Source of the DNA: Nissolia schottii
Taxonomy: Eukaryota; Streptophyta; Magnoliopsida; Fabales; Fabaceae
DNA: 64,000 bases
Assembly (NCBI GenBank): GCA_003254905.1
Contig: QANU01099453.1
Span: 1,406,406-1,470,405, forward strand
Reading direction: 5' to 3'
Shown: positions 31,166 through 43,193 of the stretch, in pieces
Numbering within the stretch: the first letter of the stretch is position 1
Layout of the letters: each line of letters begins with the position of its first letter
The notes under the pieces: model-generated
What the model saw: only the letters and a program-made list of their open reading frames with translations
Databases searched by the model: none
What the model was told of the DNA's origin: nothing
Position numbers and translations under genes: made by a program

Positions 31166-31879
31166 GATTATAAATTTATTAAGGCTATAGATATGTAAAA
31201 AAATCCGCTTAGCACTCTTCATGTAATTATTTGATGGTCATTATCCTCTTTTTTTTTTTTTTAANCTAGATTATCCCTGCTACAGTAACATATTACTGAA
31301 ATACCTTTATTTAGAAATATATTACTGGACTACCACAGTTTTTGCTGAGCTGGCACGGCGGGTTGAGATTCCCCAAACGCGTTGGCGAATTGCGTACAAA
31401 TTTTTTTTATTTTTTTTCTAATTTGTTTAATTAAAATCTAAGTAAATATTCATATATGTGTTATGTTAGCGCATGATGGATGGAGAATTCATATATGCGA
31501 AAATCCTGGGTCCATCGATTTGGACTTCGAAGAGCCCAAATGGCTTGGACTTATGCGCGCGAGCCTAACTCCTTTCTCAACTATTTTTATCAATACAACA
31601 ATTACTAAATGTATATAAACACTTAAAATGTTTTAGATCTAACTAATGTGGGACTATAATATTTCATGGAGCCTATGTACATGGATGAAATGTGCAGTGT
31701 TTTCAGACTTTGGATCTTTTGTACTGCAGCATTACCTACATGGGTAATAAGCAGAAACCTAATCAACATAAAATATATTATAGCATTCAAAGATATTCAC
31801 ATCCATCAGCATAGAAACTTTTAGACAATTATAGACACTTTTTTTTCACACATACTCAAACTTTTTAACTACCTAAAAC

Positions 31880-32175
31880 AAAAAAATTGTGAAAACAAAA
31901 ATGAAAATTGTGAGATTCATAATCTTACGAAGAAGCAAAAAAATGAAGAAGAAAAAAACGAAGAAAAGTGTAAATGAATAACAATGAACAAGAAAAAATG
32001 AAAGAAAAAAAATTGTTTGTGACAAATGAAAAAAAAAAAGGAAAAAAAAGGAGAAGAGAGGCAAGAAAAGGGGAAGAGTGTGTAAGCGGGAGATTGAGTG
32101 AGAGGAGATAAAAAATATGTATTTAATATGGTGACAACTTAGTGACATAAAAATGATATACACCAAACATTTTTT
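31880..32175. repeat. Purine-rich dispersed repeat, copy 1 of 2
   Basis: Shares order and sequence with 41560-41800: GAAGAA-rich stretch, AAGTGT, a GAGATTGAG segment, AATATGTATTTAAT, then ACACCAAACATTTTT at the right edge. Both copies are on the same strand. No coding capacity is apparent. Confidence 0.5.
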
Positions 32176-32399
32176 ATTTGAGAAATGGTTAATTGTAAAA
32201 AAAAGAGACTCAATATAACCTGTACCAAAATGGTATGTTTGGTGCGGATGATGGTTAATAAAACTAGTGTAATCACCCGCAAGGGCAAGTTAAAATATAG
32301 TTATGTCTTTTAAGTGATACGTATTTTTATATGAATTAATAGTTTTAAATATTGTGATTATACTAAAGATAAATAATAGCATTACATCACAGATAAATT

Positions 32400-32577
32400 A
32401 ATGGCACACGTGTCGTGCCATGTGACATATTTAACGGCCACTTCAGTACTTAATGTCTCCTTACGGTAGAAACTAAAACCTACCAACTTTTTTTAAGGAC
32501 TAATTCCTAACAAAAAAAATTTGTGGAGACCAAACACAATTTTTTTAATTTTACAGGGACTAAAACATATTTAACCC
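32400..32577. mobile_element. Solitary MULE terminal inverted repeat (fragment)
   Basis: Matches the right terminal repeat of the MULE at 60449-61679: GTCGTGCCATGTGACAT, TTAACGGCCAC, then CCTAACAAAAAAAATT, GACCAAACACAA and TTTTACAGGGACTAAAACAT, ending at TTTAACCC. The left partner is missing, so this is a decayed or partly deleted copy. Confidence 0.6.
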
Positions 32578-33120
32578 TAATTTATAAATACAATAAAGAG
32601 GATTCCACAAAATAACATTTTTTTATCTAATTTTTGCTCCCTTATCAATAATTTCTTTTTGTTTCATGAAACCTCTAATAACCAACTAAGAGGTCAAGAG
32701 GTTATTGTACATTTAGTTTTTTTTTTATTTGCATTATTTAATTATTTATTTTACAAATATCTCATAATTTTATATCTATATTTAATTATATAAATACTAA
32801 AAAAAATACAACTTGACGTACACAACAATAATTCAATACTTAATAAATATGAAAGGTCTGTCAAAGACATAATAATAACAATAGCACCCTTACTTACTCA
32901 TGTTAGGTTATATTATTATGTACCCAAAAAGGTTAGGTGATATTAATACAATTTTCTTTTTATAAAATGCAGTTTTGTTATTAAAAACTATAGATGAAAA
33001 AAATAAAACCCAAAATATAGAAACCCAAAAAATAAAAGTGACATCAATTAACCCTCCCAATAATTAAACCATTATAATTTGTGTCTTCTGCGGTCAAAAG
33101 TCATGGACATCTATTGTTTT

Positions 33121-33500
33121 AGGTGGTTTCTCGTTGGCTTCACTTCACGTGGTAAATAGGTTTTTTTTTTAAATTATTTTTTATAATTTTTAAAATTAAA
33201 TTCATTAAACTTTAACATCATTTTATAATTTAATATAATATATTAATATATCATATGACAATAATAAATTAATATTTTTTAATATAATATCTATAAAGGT
33301 ATGTCTGATAAATTCAAATTATTTATAAATTTTTAAACTTTTTATAATTTAGTTCTGTGAATGATTTGACCAATAATTTTTTTTAAAATCATATAAATCA
33401 TGGAGTAATGATGAAATTAAATGAACTTAATTTTAAAAAATATTAAAAATAAAAAATTAATAAAAAAATATTTATTTCATAAAATAGGTGAGAAATTACA
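33121..33500. repeat. AT-rich foldback element, copy 3 of 3
   Basis: Same family as 13866-14242 and 16280-16676: TTTTTAAAATTAAATTCATT and ATCATTTTATAATTTAATAT on the left, with inverted counterparts AATGATGAAATTAAATGA and CTTAATTTTAAAAAATATT on the right. Edges GGTGGTTTCTCG and AGGTGAGAAATTAC are inverted. Confidence 0.7.
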
Positions 33501-34062
33501 TTATTTTTATTTATTCCGACATTGTTCATCACTGACATACGTCAAAACCAAATTGCCTTCTCTCACAAAATAAATAAATTAAAAACAAAAAGAGTTGGAA
33601 ATTTCGCTCACTCCAGAGCTGATCTGAGCATCGTCTGTATTATTGCTTTAAATTTCTTCTTTCATTCATATTTTTTCGTTTTTTCCTTTTTATTCTAAAG
33701 GAGAATATTTTTTTTAAAAAAATATTTACAAGATCATAAACGTTAGGCATGGATTAGACGTCACAGTCATCTCTATCATATCGTTTTAATTTTTATAAAA
33801 GAGATAACATTTTTTTTAATATATGACATGTAAAAATTTAATGATGAGTTAAAATCAAAATTATTCTTTTTAATTATTTATGTTATTTATAATTATTTTA
33901 TATTTTAAAAATAACTTTATAGAATATTTATCCGACATTAATTTTGTGGTTTCGGTATACTATTAAGAATTGATTTTATTTTATTTTATCAAATAATACT
34001 ATAATAATTTTTTTAGAGCTTTAGAGTAATTTTATGAGAGCATATACAGATTAGTAATTTTT
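33501..34062. other. Intergenic region left of LINE
   Basis: AT-rich DNA with no recognisable gene. The last 15 bases before 34078 form the left copy of the LINE target duplication. Confidence 0.6.
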
Positions 34063-34802
34063 AAAAAAGTTGTAACTGAGGTTACTGCATCCCTCTTGTT
34101 GGCATAATTTCTTCAGAGCATCCCTGCATACTTGGCTCAGAGTTAACCTGAAGCAAGGCCATCGTTTTGGTTGGTACCGTAATGAGGAATGGAGCTTAGT
34201 GTTTGGTTTGGCTCTCCATTATCTCTGGTATGTTCGTAATGACTTTATTTTCAATAATTCCTCTCCTAGTATGGGTGATCTTTGGTTTTCGTTTGGCTTG
34301 AAGCTCAAGCATTACTCTCTTCCGGTGGATATTTATTTATCCTCTACCTCTTCCAACTCGGAGGAACATCTAATTTGTTGGAAGTTTCCTTCTCCTGGAT
34401 GGGTGGTAGCGAATTGTGATGGATCTGTGCTCAGCTCTGGTAGTGCAGGATGCGGAGGTCTTATTAGAGACGAATCGGGAAGTTTTGTTACAAGCTTCTC
34501 GGTCAAGTTGAGTTTGACATCCATTACTATAGCTGAGCTGTGGGGCATCTTACATGTGTTAAATGTTGCTTGGAGGGGTGGCTTTCGACAAATGCGTATT
34601 GACTGCGACTCACAAAGTGCTATTAAACTTATCCAGAAATGCCATAACCACCTGCATCCAGCTGCATCGATCATTTCTCGCATTCGCGATCTTTTATCAA
34701 GGAATTGGGTGGTGCATCTTCAGCATNNTTTTTTTTTTGTTTTTTTTTTTTCTCTTCTTTGGGCTTTTGTCCCTTTGTTCACCAAAAAAAAAAGTTGTAA
34801 CT
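34063..34802 (+). mobile_element. 5'-truncated LINE (non-LTR retrotransposon) with target site duplication
   Basis: A 15-bp direct repeat AAAAAAGTTGTAACT flanks the insert (34063-34077 and 34788-34802). Between them is the 3' end of a LINE: C-terminal RNase H coding sequence, a short 3' UTR (TTTGGGCTTTTGTCCC) and an A tail. The left target lies at a TTTT/AAAA junction, typical of L1-type endonuclease nicking. Two N and a long T run at 34727-34750 mark a place where the assembly may be wrong. Confidence 0.88.
34091..34726 (+). pseudogene. LINE ORF2 C-terminus: RNase H-like domain, truncated
   Basis: One open frame covers the end of the reverse-transcriptase zinc-finger linker region (WLRVNLKQG, LHYLWYVRND) and an RNase H-like domain of the plant non-LTR type. 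Visible catalytic positions are the first Asp in NCDGS, the Glu in AELWGIL and the second Asp in DCDSQSA. The frame runs into the N and poly-T stretch straight after NWVVHLQH, so the final segment with the last acidic residue and the native stop are lost. The 5' part of ORF2 (endonuclease and reverse transcriptase) is absent. Not expected to be functional. Confidence 0.85.
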
Positions 34803-35226
34803 TTATCAAACTAATATTGATGCATCATTTTTTTATGAAATGTTATGGTATAAATTAAATAAATTTATTTTATTTATATGACACGGTTGATGTAACACTT
34901 TCATAATAATATTAACAATTAATAAAGCCTAGTTAATAATAAAAATTAAGGCTAAATTTATAGTGTCTTAGGAACTAAAATCAAATATTTATAATATATT
35001 TGAATAAACAAATGTATTTTTTAGACTAGACCTTTAAACTAAATCTAAAAAAATTGTGAAAATTTATTTGATAAAATAACGTGAAAATTGGTCTTAGTAA
35101 ACAAAATCCATAGAGGAATCGATTAGCGTAGAGTCGTAGACAGACCCCCGCTCTTGCTTCTACGTCCGGCGATCTTCGGAGTTTCCTAGGGTTGTTGCTG
35201 CTGCGGATCCAAATCGCGCTCCAAAC

Positions 35227-36903
35227 ATGGGTTTAGGTTTCAGTGTCGGACTCCTCGGGATTCTTATTCTGTTTCACGCCGCTTATTCAACCATCCAATG
35301 TATCCCCCCAATATTCATTCTTCTATTTGAGTTCCGCTGAGACCTATCCATGGTCCATGGTCGTATCTAAATCTGGGTTCTGATTTGGTTTGCAGATAGG
35401 GGTTTGTTGAAGATTACGGAGGAAGAGTTCTCAGGGCCTCCGTTCAATGTAAAATTACTCATCTTTAATCACTGGTTTTCAAATTCGGGGCTTTTTTGTT
35501 TTTGTAATTTAATTTATTTATGTTGGTGTTTATGAATCTGAGAGGTTTTTTCGGGAATGAAGGTGGTGATTGAGCTGTCTCTTGGACTAGTGCTTTGCAT
35601 GTGGGCTGCGTTGACTGTGCCAGGGAAGTTTTTGTCCATCCACCCTGACTCTGAGGAGAACAGGTAACTCCTTCTTTACCAGTTTGAATGCTAGATTCTT
35701 ATGAGTTTGTGATTAATTTCGTTTTGCTGTCTCAACTATTAGTATTACGCAATTAGCTAGGCAGAGCCTAACCACAAGGTTTAGCACAGTTGGTAGTTAT
35801 CTGGGTTTCTTAAGCGTCAGCGGTTCATTAGTCACTGCTTCCAGCGGTGGATACCCTTGCTGAGAACCCATAAAAAAAACAATGCTACATAGTGTCTAGT
35901 GGTTATTGTAAACACCAAGAAGTCAAACTCAATAGCATTTGTTTATACCTTGGCTCTGGGAATGAAACCTATTGAGTATTGACATATATGTGGGGTGTGA
36001 ACTGTATACATGGCAAACATTGCTCCTCTCTTTGCTTATCTTGGTAAAAGTTATTTGCAGAGAAAGCTACGGGAATTGGGAGTAGTGAAGGTCTAAAAGA
36101 TTAGGGTTGTAAGAAATGTGAATATGCTAAGGAAAGGAAGCTAATTCTGCAATAGCACATCTCTTTATTAGGTTTTGCTATAGCTACTGCTATGGCCTAT
36201 GGGGTTTAAGCCTGGTCTACCTTGATCCAATTCTGTTGTTTTATTTGTTGGTAATTTTTGTCCTGAAACATACTTGAAAGAGAGGAATGAAGCTGTATAA
36301 TACAAGAATAGAAATACTGAAAGTTTTAAGATGAGTGGAAACAGTTTTACTTTCACTTTATGCATTATCAGTGGGGAGTTATAAGATAAAATATTCAAAA
36401 TCAACTTTTCCTGCTCATCTATACCTACCAAATCCATGGTTTCCTATCATGCAATGTGTATTTGATGGTTTAGAATGGAGATTCTTGTAAGGAAAATATT
36501 TACCTGTTCCTCTGCAAGATTTTATTTGTGCTTCAGTGGATCAACTGTTTGATCACCATACTTCCACTTAATTTAATCTTATTGTATATATCCTTAGTTA
36601 AAGGGATTTAAACTTAATGCTTTTATCCTTAGTCAAAAGGATTTAATGTTTGCATTAAGTTTCTTATTTCTACCTTTGGTTTTACTGTGCTCATAGTTGA
36701 GGGATATATCTTTGTAATCTAGAGTCTTACTTTGCTGACAAAGTGCCAAATCTCCCTTGTTGTGTATTATTTGGATCTCAACCACAAGAGTTTGTCTCCT
36801 TGGGTGCAGGATTGTTTCTTTACCTGCTAACCTAGACTTCATGATCTTCAACCACCGAGGCAAGGTCTTCCCCATGGACATGGATTTGAAGCTGAAACAA
36901 TGA
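35227..36903 (+). CDS. EMC5: ER membrane protein complex subunit 5 (EMC5/MMGT-like)
   Basis: Small subunit of the ER membrane complex that inserts tail-anchored and multi-pass proteins; the family is also annotated as a membrane magnesium transporter. Exons 35227-35299, 35396-35448, 35563-35663 and 36810-36903 join in phase to give 106 residues, against about 104 in Arabidopsis. Two hydrophobic segments are visible: residues 3-22 (start MGLGFSVGLLGILILF) and about 43-62 (VVIELSLGLVLCMWAALTVP). The conserved GKFLSIHPDSEENR and DFMIFNHRGK motifs follow. The leader 35110-35226 is GC-richer than the flanks. Intron 3 is long (1146 bases) and contains AT-rich filler. In Arabidopsis an EMC5 gene adjoins CDC48C, as here. 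Confidence 0.93.
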
Positions 36904-39900
36904 GGACTTTTGGATCAGGTGTCTTCATCTCTCATACGAGGAAGGAAAATATTGTCTCTTCAAAGTTTTAGAATTTGGATGTGCATTTGATAATACTGTT
37001 GGTTGATGTATTAGTTTTTGCAGTTTCCTTTTTGTAACTTATACTTTTAGTTTCTGTACTGGCCACTTGCCCTAGTGATTTTGGCATTTTATTACTTGAG
37101 TCATTTTTGAAGAGGTAGCTTGCACTTTAACCATTAGAAATTCTTATATCCTCAAGAGGAAACTTTTCTCTTCCTCCGCTATGCATATCCACCATCCAAT
37201 TCTCTCTCTCTCATGTTTTTTTTCCCCCTCTCTCTTCTTTGTTTAGTTTTAGGAGCCAAAATGTTTTACGCGATAACATTTTAGGAGTACATAATTGAAC
37301 TGTCTAAAATGAGATCATTGAGAGCATGTTTGGGTTTCTGTTTGCAACTCCCAAACCATGGTTCGAATAGAAGTTACAAAAGAGTAATTTTTGCCCAAAA
37401 CTATGGTTTGGAGCATTGCATTCAGAAAATCAAACATTCCTATGAAAGTAAAAATAATGTGCCCACTGTCAATATGGTGAGTAAAAGTAATGGGAGCAAC
37501 ATATGAATACCTTAGAATCTGACAGTTAGATTTGGTGGATTCCTTCCAACTGGTAAGATTACTGTTGCATTGATTTATATCATGATTGATACCATCATGC
37601 TTTGGAACCCACCGAAAAACACTCATTTGTTCAGAAGGCTTTCCCACATGGCTGCAGCAGCCTAGAACTTCAATTCTGAATCAATCACTGGGGAATCATT
37701 ATGAGGATTGATTACTCTGCCCCTCTAGATCACATGTTTACTATCTGCCTTAACAGTTTATGTTGGTAGTTGGGATTGTGATTGTCCAGGAAGATAAATG
37801 TTGATATAAATGCCAATATAGCTAGCTTCATTGCAAGTGGGTTTCGAAACACAATAACCATACTCTTTCCATGGAATGATTGATGGATAGTAATAGAAAA
37901 AATATAATGTAACTTGTTGAGGAGTATCCATATTTGAAGATGGAATTGATCTGCATTTGTTTTGTTTTATTTTTCTTCTTCACAAATATAGGATCCATGT
38001 TCACAGTGTCAACAAAAGAGTAATGTTTCTGCTTCAGAACTCCTTGATACATTTGAACTTGAAACATGGCTGCTCCCATCCCCAAATGACCTAAAACCAA
38101 CGAAACTCAAAACTTTGTGTTCAGAGTTTATAAGTTGCTAGAAATGATTGTAAATAACTAAAGAATGTGACAACATAATCTTCATATAATGCATCATTAT
38201 GCTGCATAATAAAGTCCTTGTGAGTAGAAATTAAAATCTCATAGTGATTATGTACCAAAGAAAGATCACTAATAGTTAATTAGTACTCCCACCCTCTCTG
38301 ATTATCATCTTGAATCTTGTGCAGTTCTTGAGGTCTGCAAGGGACAGCAAGTGTGAGAGGCTCTTTTCTTGTTACTCTAACCATCTTTAAGTCTATAGTC
38401 TTGGTACTCTATTTTCTTGTTCTTGGTTAGGAAACATCAACTTTCAGTTCACCATATATCTTATGCTTACTCATAGTTTTATAGTTCAACTTTCTTGGTT
38501 ATTAGTTCTTACTTTCGCATGTATTTTTAATGCAACAAATGAAATATTAAACCGTAATTGGAATATAGCACATTTTAGTTGGCCACAAAGTATATCACAA
38601 TATCTCAATTTCCTAAATACTCTATTGGTGGGGTGGTAGGTGAGTATTCATGTAAGCTCCTGACCTCGGACTACGGAGTTCTTTTCTCATCCTAAACTTT
38701 AGTTCATAAACAAAAAATCTTTGTCTTTAGTTGGGAGCTTATATAACTGATATTGCTATACATGACATGCATATACTCCCCCCCAAAAGTTATCTGGTTA
38801 CAAAATTTTAGGTGGTGAATCTACACCAGAGGGTCAATCATGTACGAAAGAGTGGAGGGTTCTATTTTTTTTTTTTCCTTTTTCTTCTTTTGTCAGAAAA
38901 GAAGAGCCTAGAATTTATGTACACGATTGAGGAAGGGAGTGAAAATATGATCAGTTGCCATCGCTTTTACCCAATNCTGAAAGTAAAGAACATTGCTTGA
39001 TGAAATTTGAAATCAATGAAAAAAAATATTTTCTTTTTCTTCTCTTCTTAAATAAAGAAATATAAGGACTACACTTTTGGTTTTCTTATAAAAATGTGTT
39101 GCTTATTTTACCTTCTTGTTCCCACCACTAACTTTAATTACTGAAACTTAACTTCGTATGAAGCTTCTAATCAACTATTTAAAGTGTTGGCCCTTTTTGT
39201 CTATTCTTCGGAATAGAATACTGTTATCTATTTGCATTGAGATCAATTGAAAGAGAAAGTTTGAATATCTGTTCTCTCTCTGTGTTTTTCAAATGCAAGT
39301 ACAAATTGCACTATAAATTCAAACTTAGAGACTTTGAATATCATGCCAATAGAGTCAACATATCCAACCCCGTTGTTGAAATTCAAAGGGAAGGGAAAGC
39401 ATTGGCATGTGATGCTTCATGAATGGCAAGTATCAATGTTGGCCCTTTTCTGCTTCAAGTGAACAACACCGTCATTCATATTTATACTCGTTTATGTGTG
39501 TAACGTTGTGTTAATACACGCATATTTGCTATTAAATAAAATTTTATGGATGTGATTTTTTTAAAGTGTAACTTATTAAAATTTCATTTAATAATAAATA
39601 GATGTGTTGATTCGATATCTTATTGTTAAAGGAGTACAAGTAGTATATATGGAAGTTGAAACTTCTTAAATTAGAGGCAGAGGGTGGCTAATTGCCCGTT
39701 GGTGAAGAAACATCTCATTTAATGCAATGCAAACGTTTGTTACTAGTACGTAACGTGTATGATCTGTACGCGGGACTTTGTACGGAGCAAGTACGTACCT
39801 TCTTCTTATCCTTTCCGACTCATAGAACCTCCTCTCCCTTCTATCATATATTTTATATCCCAATTAATAATGATAATATGCAGCTTCGGTTTTTTGTGCA

Positions 39901-40855
39901 ACATCCAACTTCAATGTTTTTAGCTGAAAATGAAATTGTGACCACACTGGTGTTTGATTGACCAGAGAGTAAATCTTAGAGAGAGTCTATTGTTATTCTC
40001 TGTAAGATTAAGCTCTCCAAAAAAAATGCAAATATCACTCTGGCTTATAGTGACAAATTCAAGCGTTACTGATGATAAAGTGTCTTATTGTCCATATTAT
40101 TTATTTAAAATGAGAATAATTAGTTCATCAAACATTGAATTTCATATATTTTAACCCATAATAGTTTGAAAACTTATCAAAATTTTTCCATTAACATTGC
40201 GAAATATGATTGACACAGTTAATAAGAAAATGACTCATGTCTGAAAAGGACTTAGATTTGATTCATGTTATAGATGTAAATATCACTTTAGTGAATGATA
40301 TGTCAACACCTTCATAAACGCTCAAAAAATTTGAAAACATGCTTTGACGCTAATAAAAAAACTCATATTAAACCTACCTAAACTTGTGTTAATAAAAAAG
40401 AAAAAAAACATTTCCAATTTGGTAAACCCGGTTCTCACTGATTCATACGTTCAAAATAAATGACAAGACACAGAGTAATGTAAACCAAAGTAACGGATGG
40501 GATCATAACTCTAATATATATAGTGAGAGTAACTAATTTTTACATTCAAAACTCTTATAGACTTAGTACATACATTCATAAAAGTATGAGATCGTTCATA
40601 AAAAAAAAAAAAGAGATACAAGAAGTAAAGAAAAAAAAATTGAAACTCACACTTTTGTAATTAAGTATAAGAATTTTAGGTATATAAATAATGAGTCGTA
40701 TTTAATGTATAACACATAATTAGTTATCATATTGCTGCCCACAGTTTTAATAAGTTTGAGGTTCACCTCTTATATTCCTCAACCAATTGCTTCTACTACT
40801 ACGCACATTCCGTTACACGAACACACACCCACGATAAAAAAGAAACCATATGTGC
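36904..40855. other. Intergenic region downstream of EMC5
   Basis: Early bases should be the EMC5 3' UTR. About 37300-38110 has mixed composition and long minus-strand open frames (37315-37647, 37828-38100) with no recognised domain, and may be an old transposon remnant. A single N is at 38976. No gene is called. Confidence 0.55.
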
Positions 40856-41410
40856 TTAACACTAAATAATAAAGGACCAAAACGGTAGAATGAGTAGTGC
40901 ACAAACATATAAATACAGTTAACACTGAATATTAAAAGACCAAATCAATGGAATGAGTAGTGCACAAACATTTGCAACCCTATTGCACAAACATATAAAA
41001 TGATTAACACTACATACTAAAGGACCAAAACAGGGAAAAGACTAGTGCACAAACATTTGTCACACTACTGTTCAAACATATGCAACATAAGTGCACTATC
41101 ATATGAACATAATTAACACTGAATATTAAAAAACCTAACCAGCGGAATGAGTAATGCACGAGCATTTGGCACGCAAACATATATAACATAAGTGCACAAA
41201 CATATTAATACAATTAACAATAAATACTAAAAGAATAAATCAAAGGAATGAGTATTACACAAACTTTAATTACCATATTGCACAAACATTTCAAATATAA
41301 ATGCATAAACATAACACATAATTAACACAAATTATATTTAAGAAAACAAAAGGAAAGATGCATGTCACATAAACTTCGGCTACCATGTTGCACAAACATA
41401 TCACGTAATT
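40856..41410. repeat. Degenerate tandem array, six units
   Basis: Units start with TTAACACTGAATATTAAA or variants at 40856, 40919, 41004, 41113, 41214 and 41322, and continue with GACCAAA, GGAATGAGTAGTGCACAAAC and CACAAACAT motifs. Spacing is 63, 85, 109, 101 and 108 bases, so the unit length drifts. AT-rich and non-coding. Confidence 0.75.
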
Positions 41411-41559
41411 AGATGAGCAATTTGATTGATGAGTTAAACTCTGTTCATCAAATCGATTTGATCAGCAGAATCCATTGATGAATTTGGTAGGATTATGTTT
41501 TCATGCACAAACTTTTTACATGATACACACATTTAGAAGAGGAAGAGGAAGAAGATCTC

Positions 41560-41800
41560 ACTTACCTTCCCCAAGATTTGTACTGTAAATAAAAAAGAAT
41601 AAGAAGAAGGAAAAGTGTGATGAAGAACAACGAACAAACGTGAAGAGTGGAAGGAGAATGAGGAAGAGAAAAGAGATTGAGACAAAACGCGTGAGTGAGT
41701 AGATCAAGATAAGAGAAATAAATATAAAAATTTGTATATTATAAATTAATGACGGTACAGTGGCATAAAATAAGTGTACACCAAACATTTTTCGATAAAT
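41560..41800. repeat. Purine-rich dispersed repeat, copy 2 of 2
   Basis: Collinear with 31880-32175 and immediately right of the tandem array. Ends at ACACCAAACATTTTT like the other copy. The minus-strand open frame through it is low-complexity and not a gene. Confidence 0.5.
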
Positions 41801-42664
41801 AATATGATTCATATAGTATGTTTACGCGTAAGAGGAAACCGTTGCATGTGATCCGGCAATCAGCATGAATGGAACGTAAGTGCCAATCACGAAGCAGTCA
41901 CCGTCAATATTCCACCTTCATTTTCTGATATATTAATACAATTTTTTTTTCAGTTGTAAATTTTATATTATCCATATTTTAAATTATATCTATGGGACTT
42001 ACGAAAACTTAAATTAATATACAATATAATGTTCTTCAAATGAAAAAAAAATACAATATAAAAACGTTTACCCACACATGTGATTGGCTGATATAACATA
42101 GAGCAAGATATATAGAGATTAACAGAATGAGCCCGCCATGTTTTCCCACACATTATAAATAAGTAATGCCAAAAAATTAATTTTTATTTTTTGTAAAAAA
42201 AATAAAAACCTTACATTGTTAGATATATTTGATTATCAACATCAACTCTTTTTTCGGTTTATCAACGCCAGCTTTAATTCTTGAAAGTACGTATACTACT
42301 ACTAGCTAGTATATACATAATGTTAGCAAGATTCTTTTTTTCTTCTTTTCGCCATAAGCTTGAACACTTTGATGTTAACTATCATTTTCCATATATATAT
42401 ATATAGATATTAAATTCTTATTTTATAAGCGCTGTCAAAAAGTAAAAGTTTCGGGAGGAAGTAGTCACAATTAATATTAATTATGTTCAAGAAAAAAATA
42501 ACAATACAAAAGGCAATAGGCAATAGGCAGAACTATCCCTTTGTAAAAACAGGAATGGTACTTACCAAAATAACAAAAATAACATTAAGTATGAATATGT
42601 TTGTGTGTGTGTATAATCAATGCCTAATAATTGTGACATAAGTGTTAATTACACAGTGGCAATA
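41801..42664. other. Intergenic region 3' of the first SAUR gene
   Basis: AT-rich, with a short (TA)n tract near 42392-42404. The bases just left of 42665 should hold the SAUR 3' UTR. No other feature is supported. Confidence 0.6.
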
Positions 42665-43060
42665 TCAATGTGATCCAATCTTCAATGATTTCTTCTTGTT
42701 CTTCTTCTCTATGATGTTCTGAAGCTGCAGTGGGGTGCAGGGCACAGCCAGAGCACCACTCTGTCCAAACCCATACTCTTCCTTAGCATCTTCCAACAAT
42801 CTCAAGAAATCGGGATCCTTCAAATACTCTAACTCAATGATGAACCTCTTCTTTTCTTCACCTTCCATTGCTATCACAGCAAAATGCCCTTCTCTAACAT
42901 CTTCTGGCACCCATGTAGTAGTAGCTATTGCCCCTTCATCATCATCCATGTCAATGTTGCTAATTGCAGGGTAAGCTTCTCTAATGTGTGCCAAGAATGC
43001 AAGACCCTTCACCACCTTTGTGATCAAGCACTTGAGCATCAATTTCCTTCTAACTCCCAT
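42665..43060 (-). CDS. SAUR family protein (small auxin up RNA)
   Basis: Intronless 131-residue SAUR-domain protein. Family members act in auxin-linked cell expansion, in part by inhibiting PP2C.D phosphatases and so activating plasma-membrane proton pumps; that role is known for some SAURs and only inferred here. The conserved core spans about residues 66-120: EGHFAVIAMEGEEKKRF, LEYLKDPDFLRLLEDAKEEY, GFGQSGALAVPC. The N terminus (MGVRRKLMLKCL) is basic, as usual in the family, followed by an acidic linker. I start at ATG 43060, which has A at -3; the frame is open 27 codons further but has no upstream ATG. Relative of the SAUR at 57698-58030, clearly diverged from it. Confidence 0.9.
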   Translation of the reverse strand: MGVRRKLMLKCLITKVVKGLAFLAHIREAYPAISNIDMDDDEGAIATTTWVPEDVREGHFAVIAMEGEEKKRFIIELEYLKDPDFLRLLEDAKEEYGFGQSGALAVPCTPLQLQNIIEKKNKKKSLKIGSH

Positions 43061-43185
43061 GTTGTTGTTGTGCAATGTATTTGTTCTTGATTCTTGATGA
43101 TGACAATGACGTGTAGCTTTCAGCGAGTTGAAACAAAACACTATAGCCCTTGAAATTTTGGGACTAAAAGTACTAGCTAGTGTTG

Positions 43186-43193
43186 GATTTATA
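43186..43193 (-). promoter_or_regulatory. TATA box of first SAUR gene
   Basis: TATAAATC on the minus strand, about 130 bases before the ATG. A stronger TA-rich tract sits further upstream near 43211-43221. Confidence 0.4.

Larger units (their letters stand above)
31166..33120. other. Intergenic region with repeat fragments
   Basis: Contains a single N at 31265, a purine-rich segment at 31880-32175 that resembles 41560-41800, and a lone MULE end at 32400-32577. The minus-strand ORF at 31873-32166 is low-complexity Phe/Leu/Ser reading of the purine-rich repeat and is not a gene. Confidence 0.6.

Noticed and set aside
31873-32166. 97-codon Phe-rich minus-strand ORF
   Set aside because: Low-complexity reading of a purine-rich repeat that also occurs at 41.6 kb.
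37315-38100. Minus-strand ORFs of 110 and 90 codons downstream of EMC5
   Set aside because: No recognisable domain, no splice-compatible neighbours and no clear coding composition.
43061-43141. N-terminal extension of the first SAUR
   Set aside because: The frame is open but contains no ATG before 43060.
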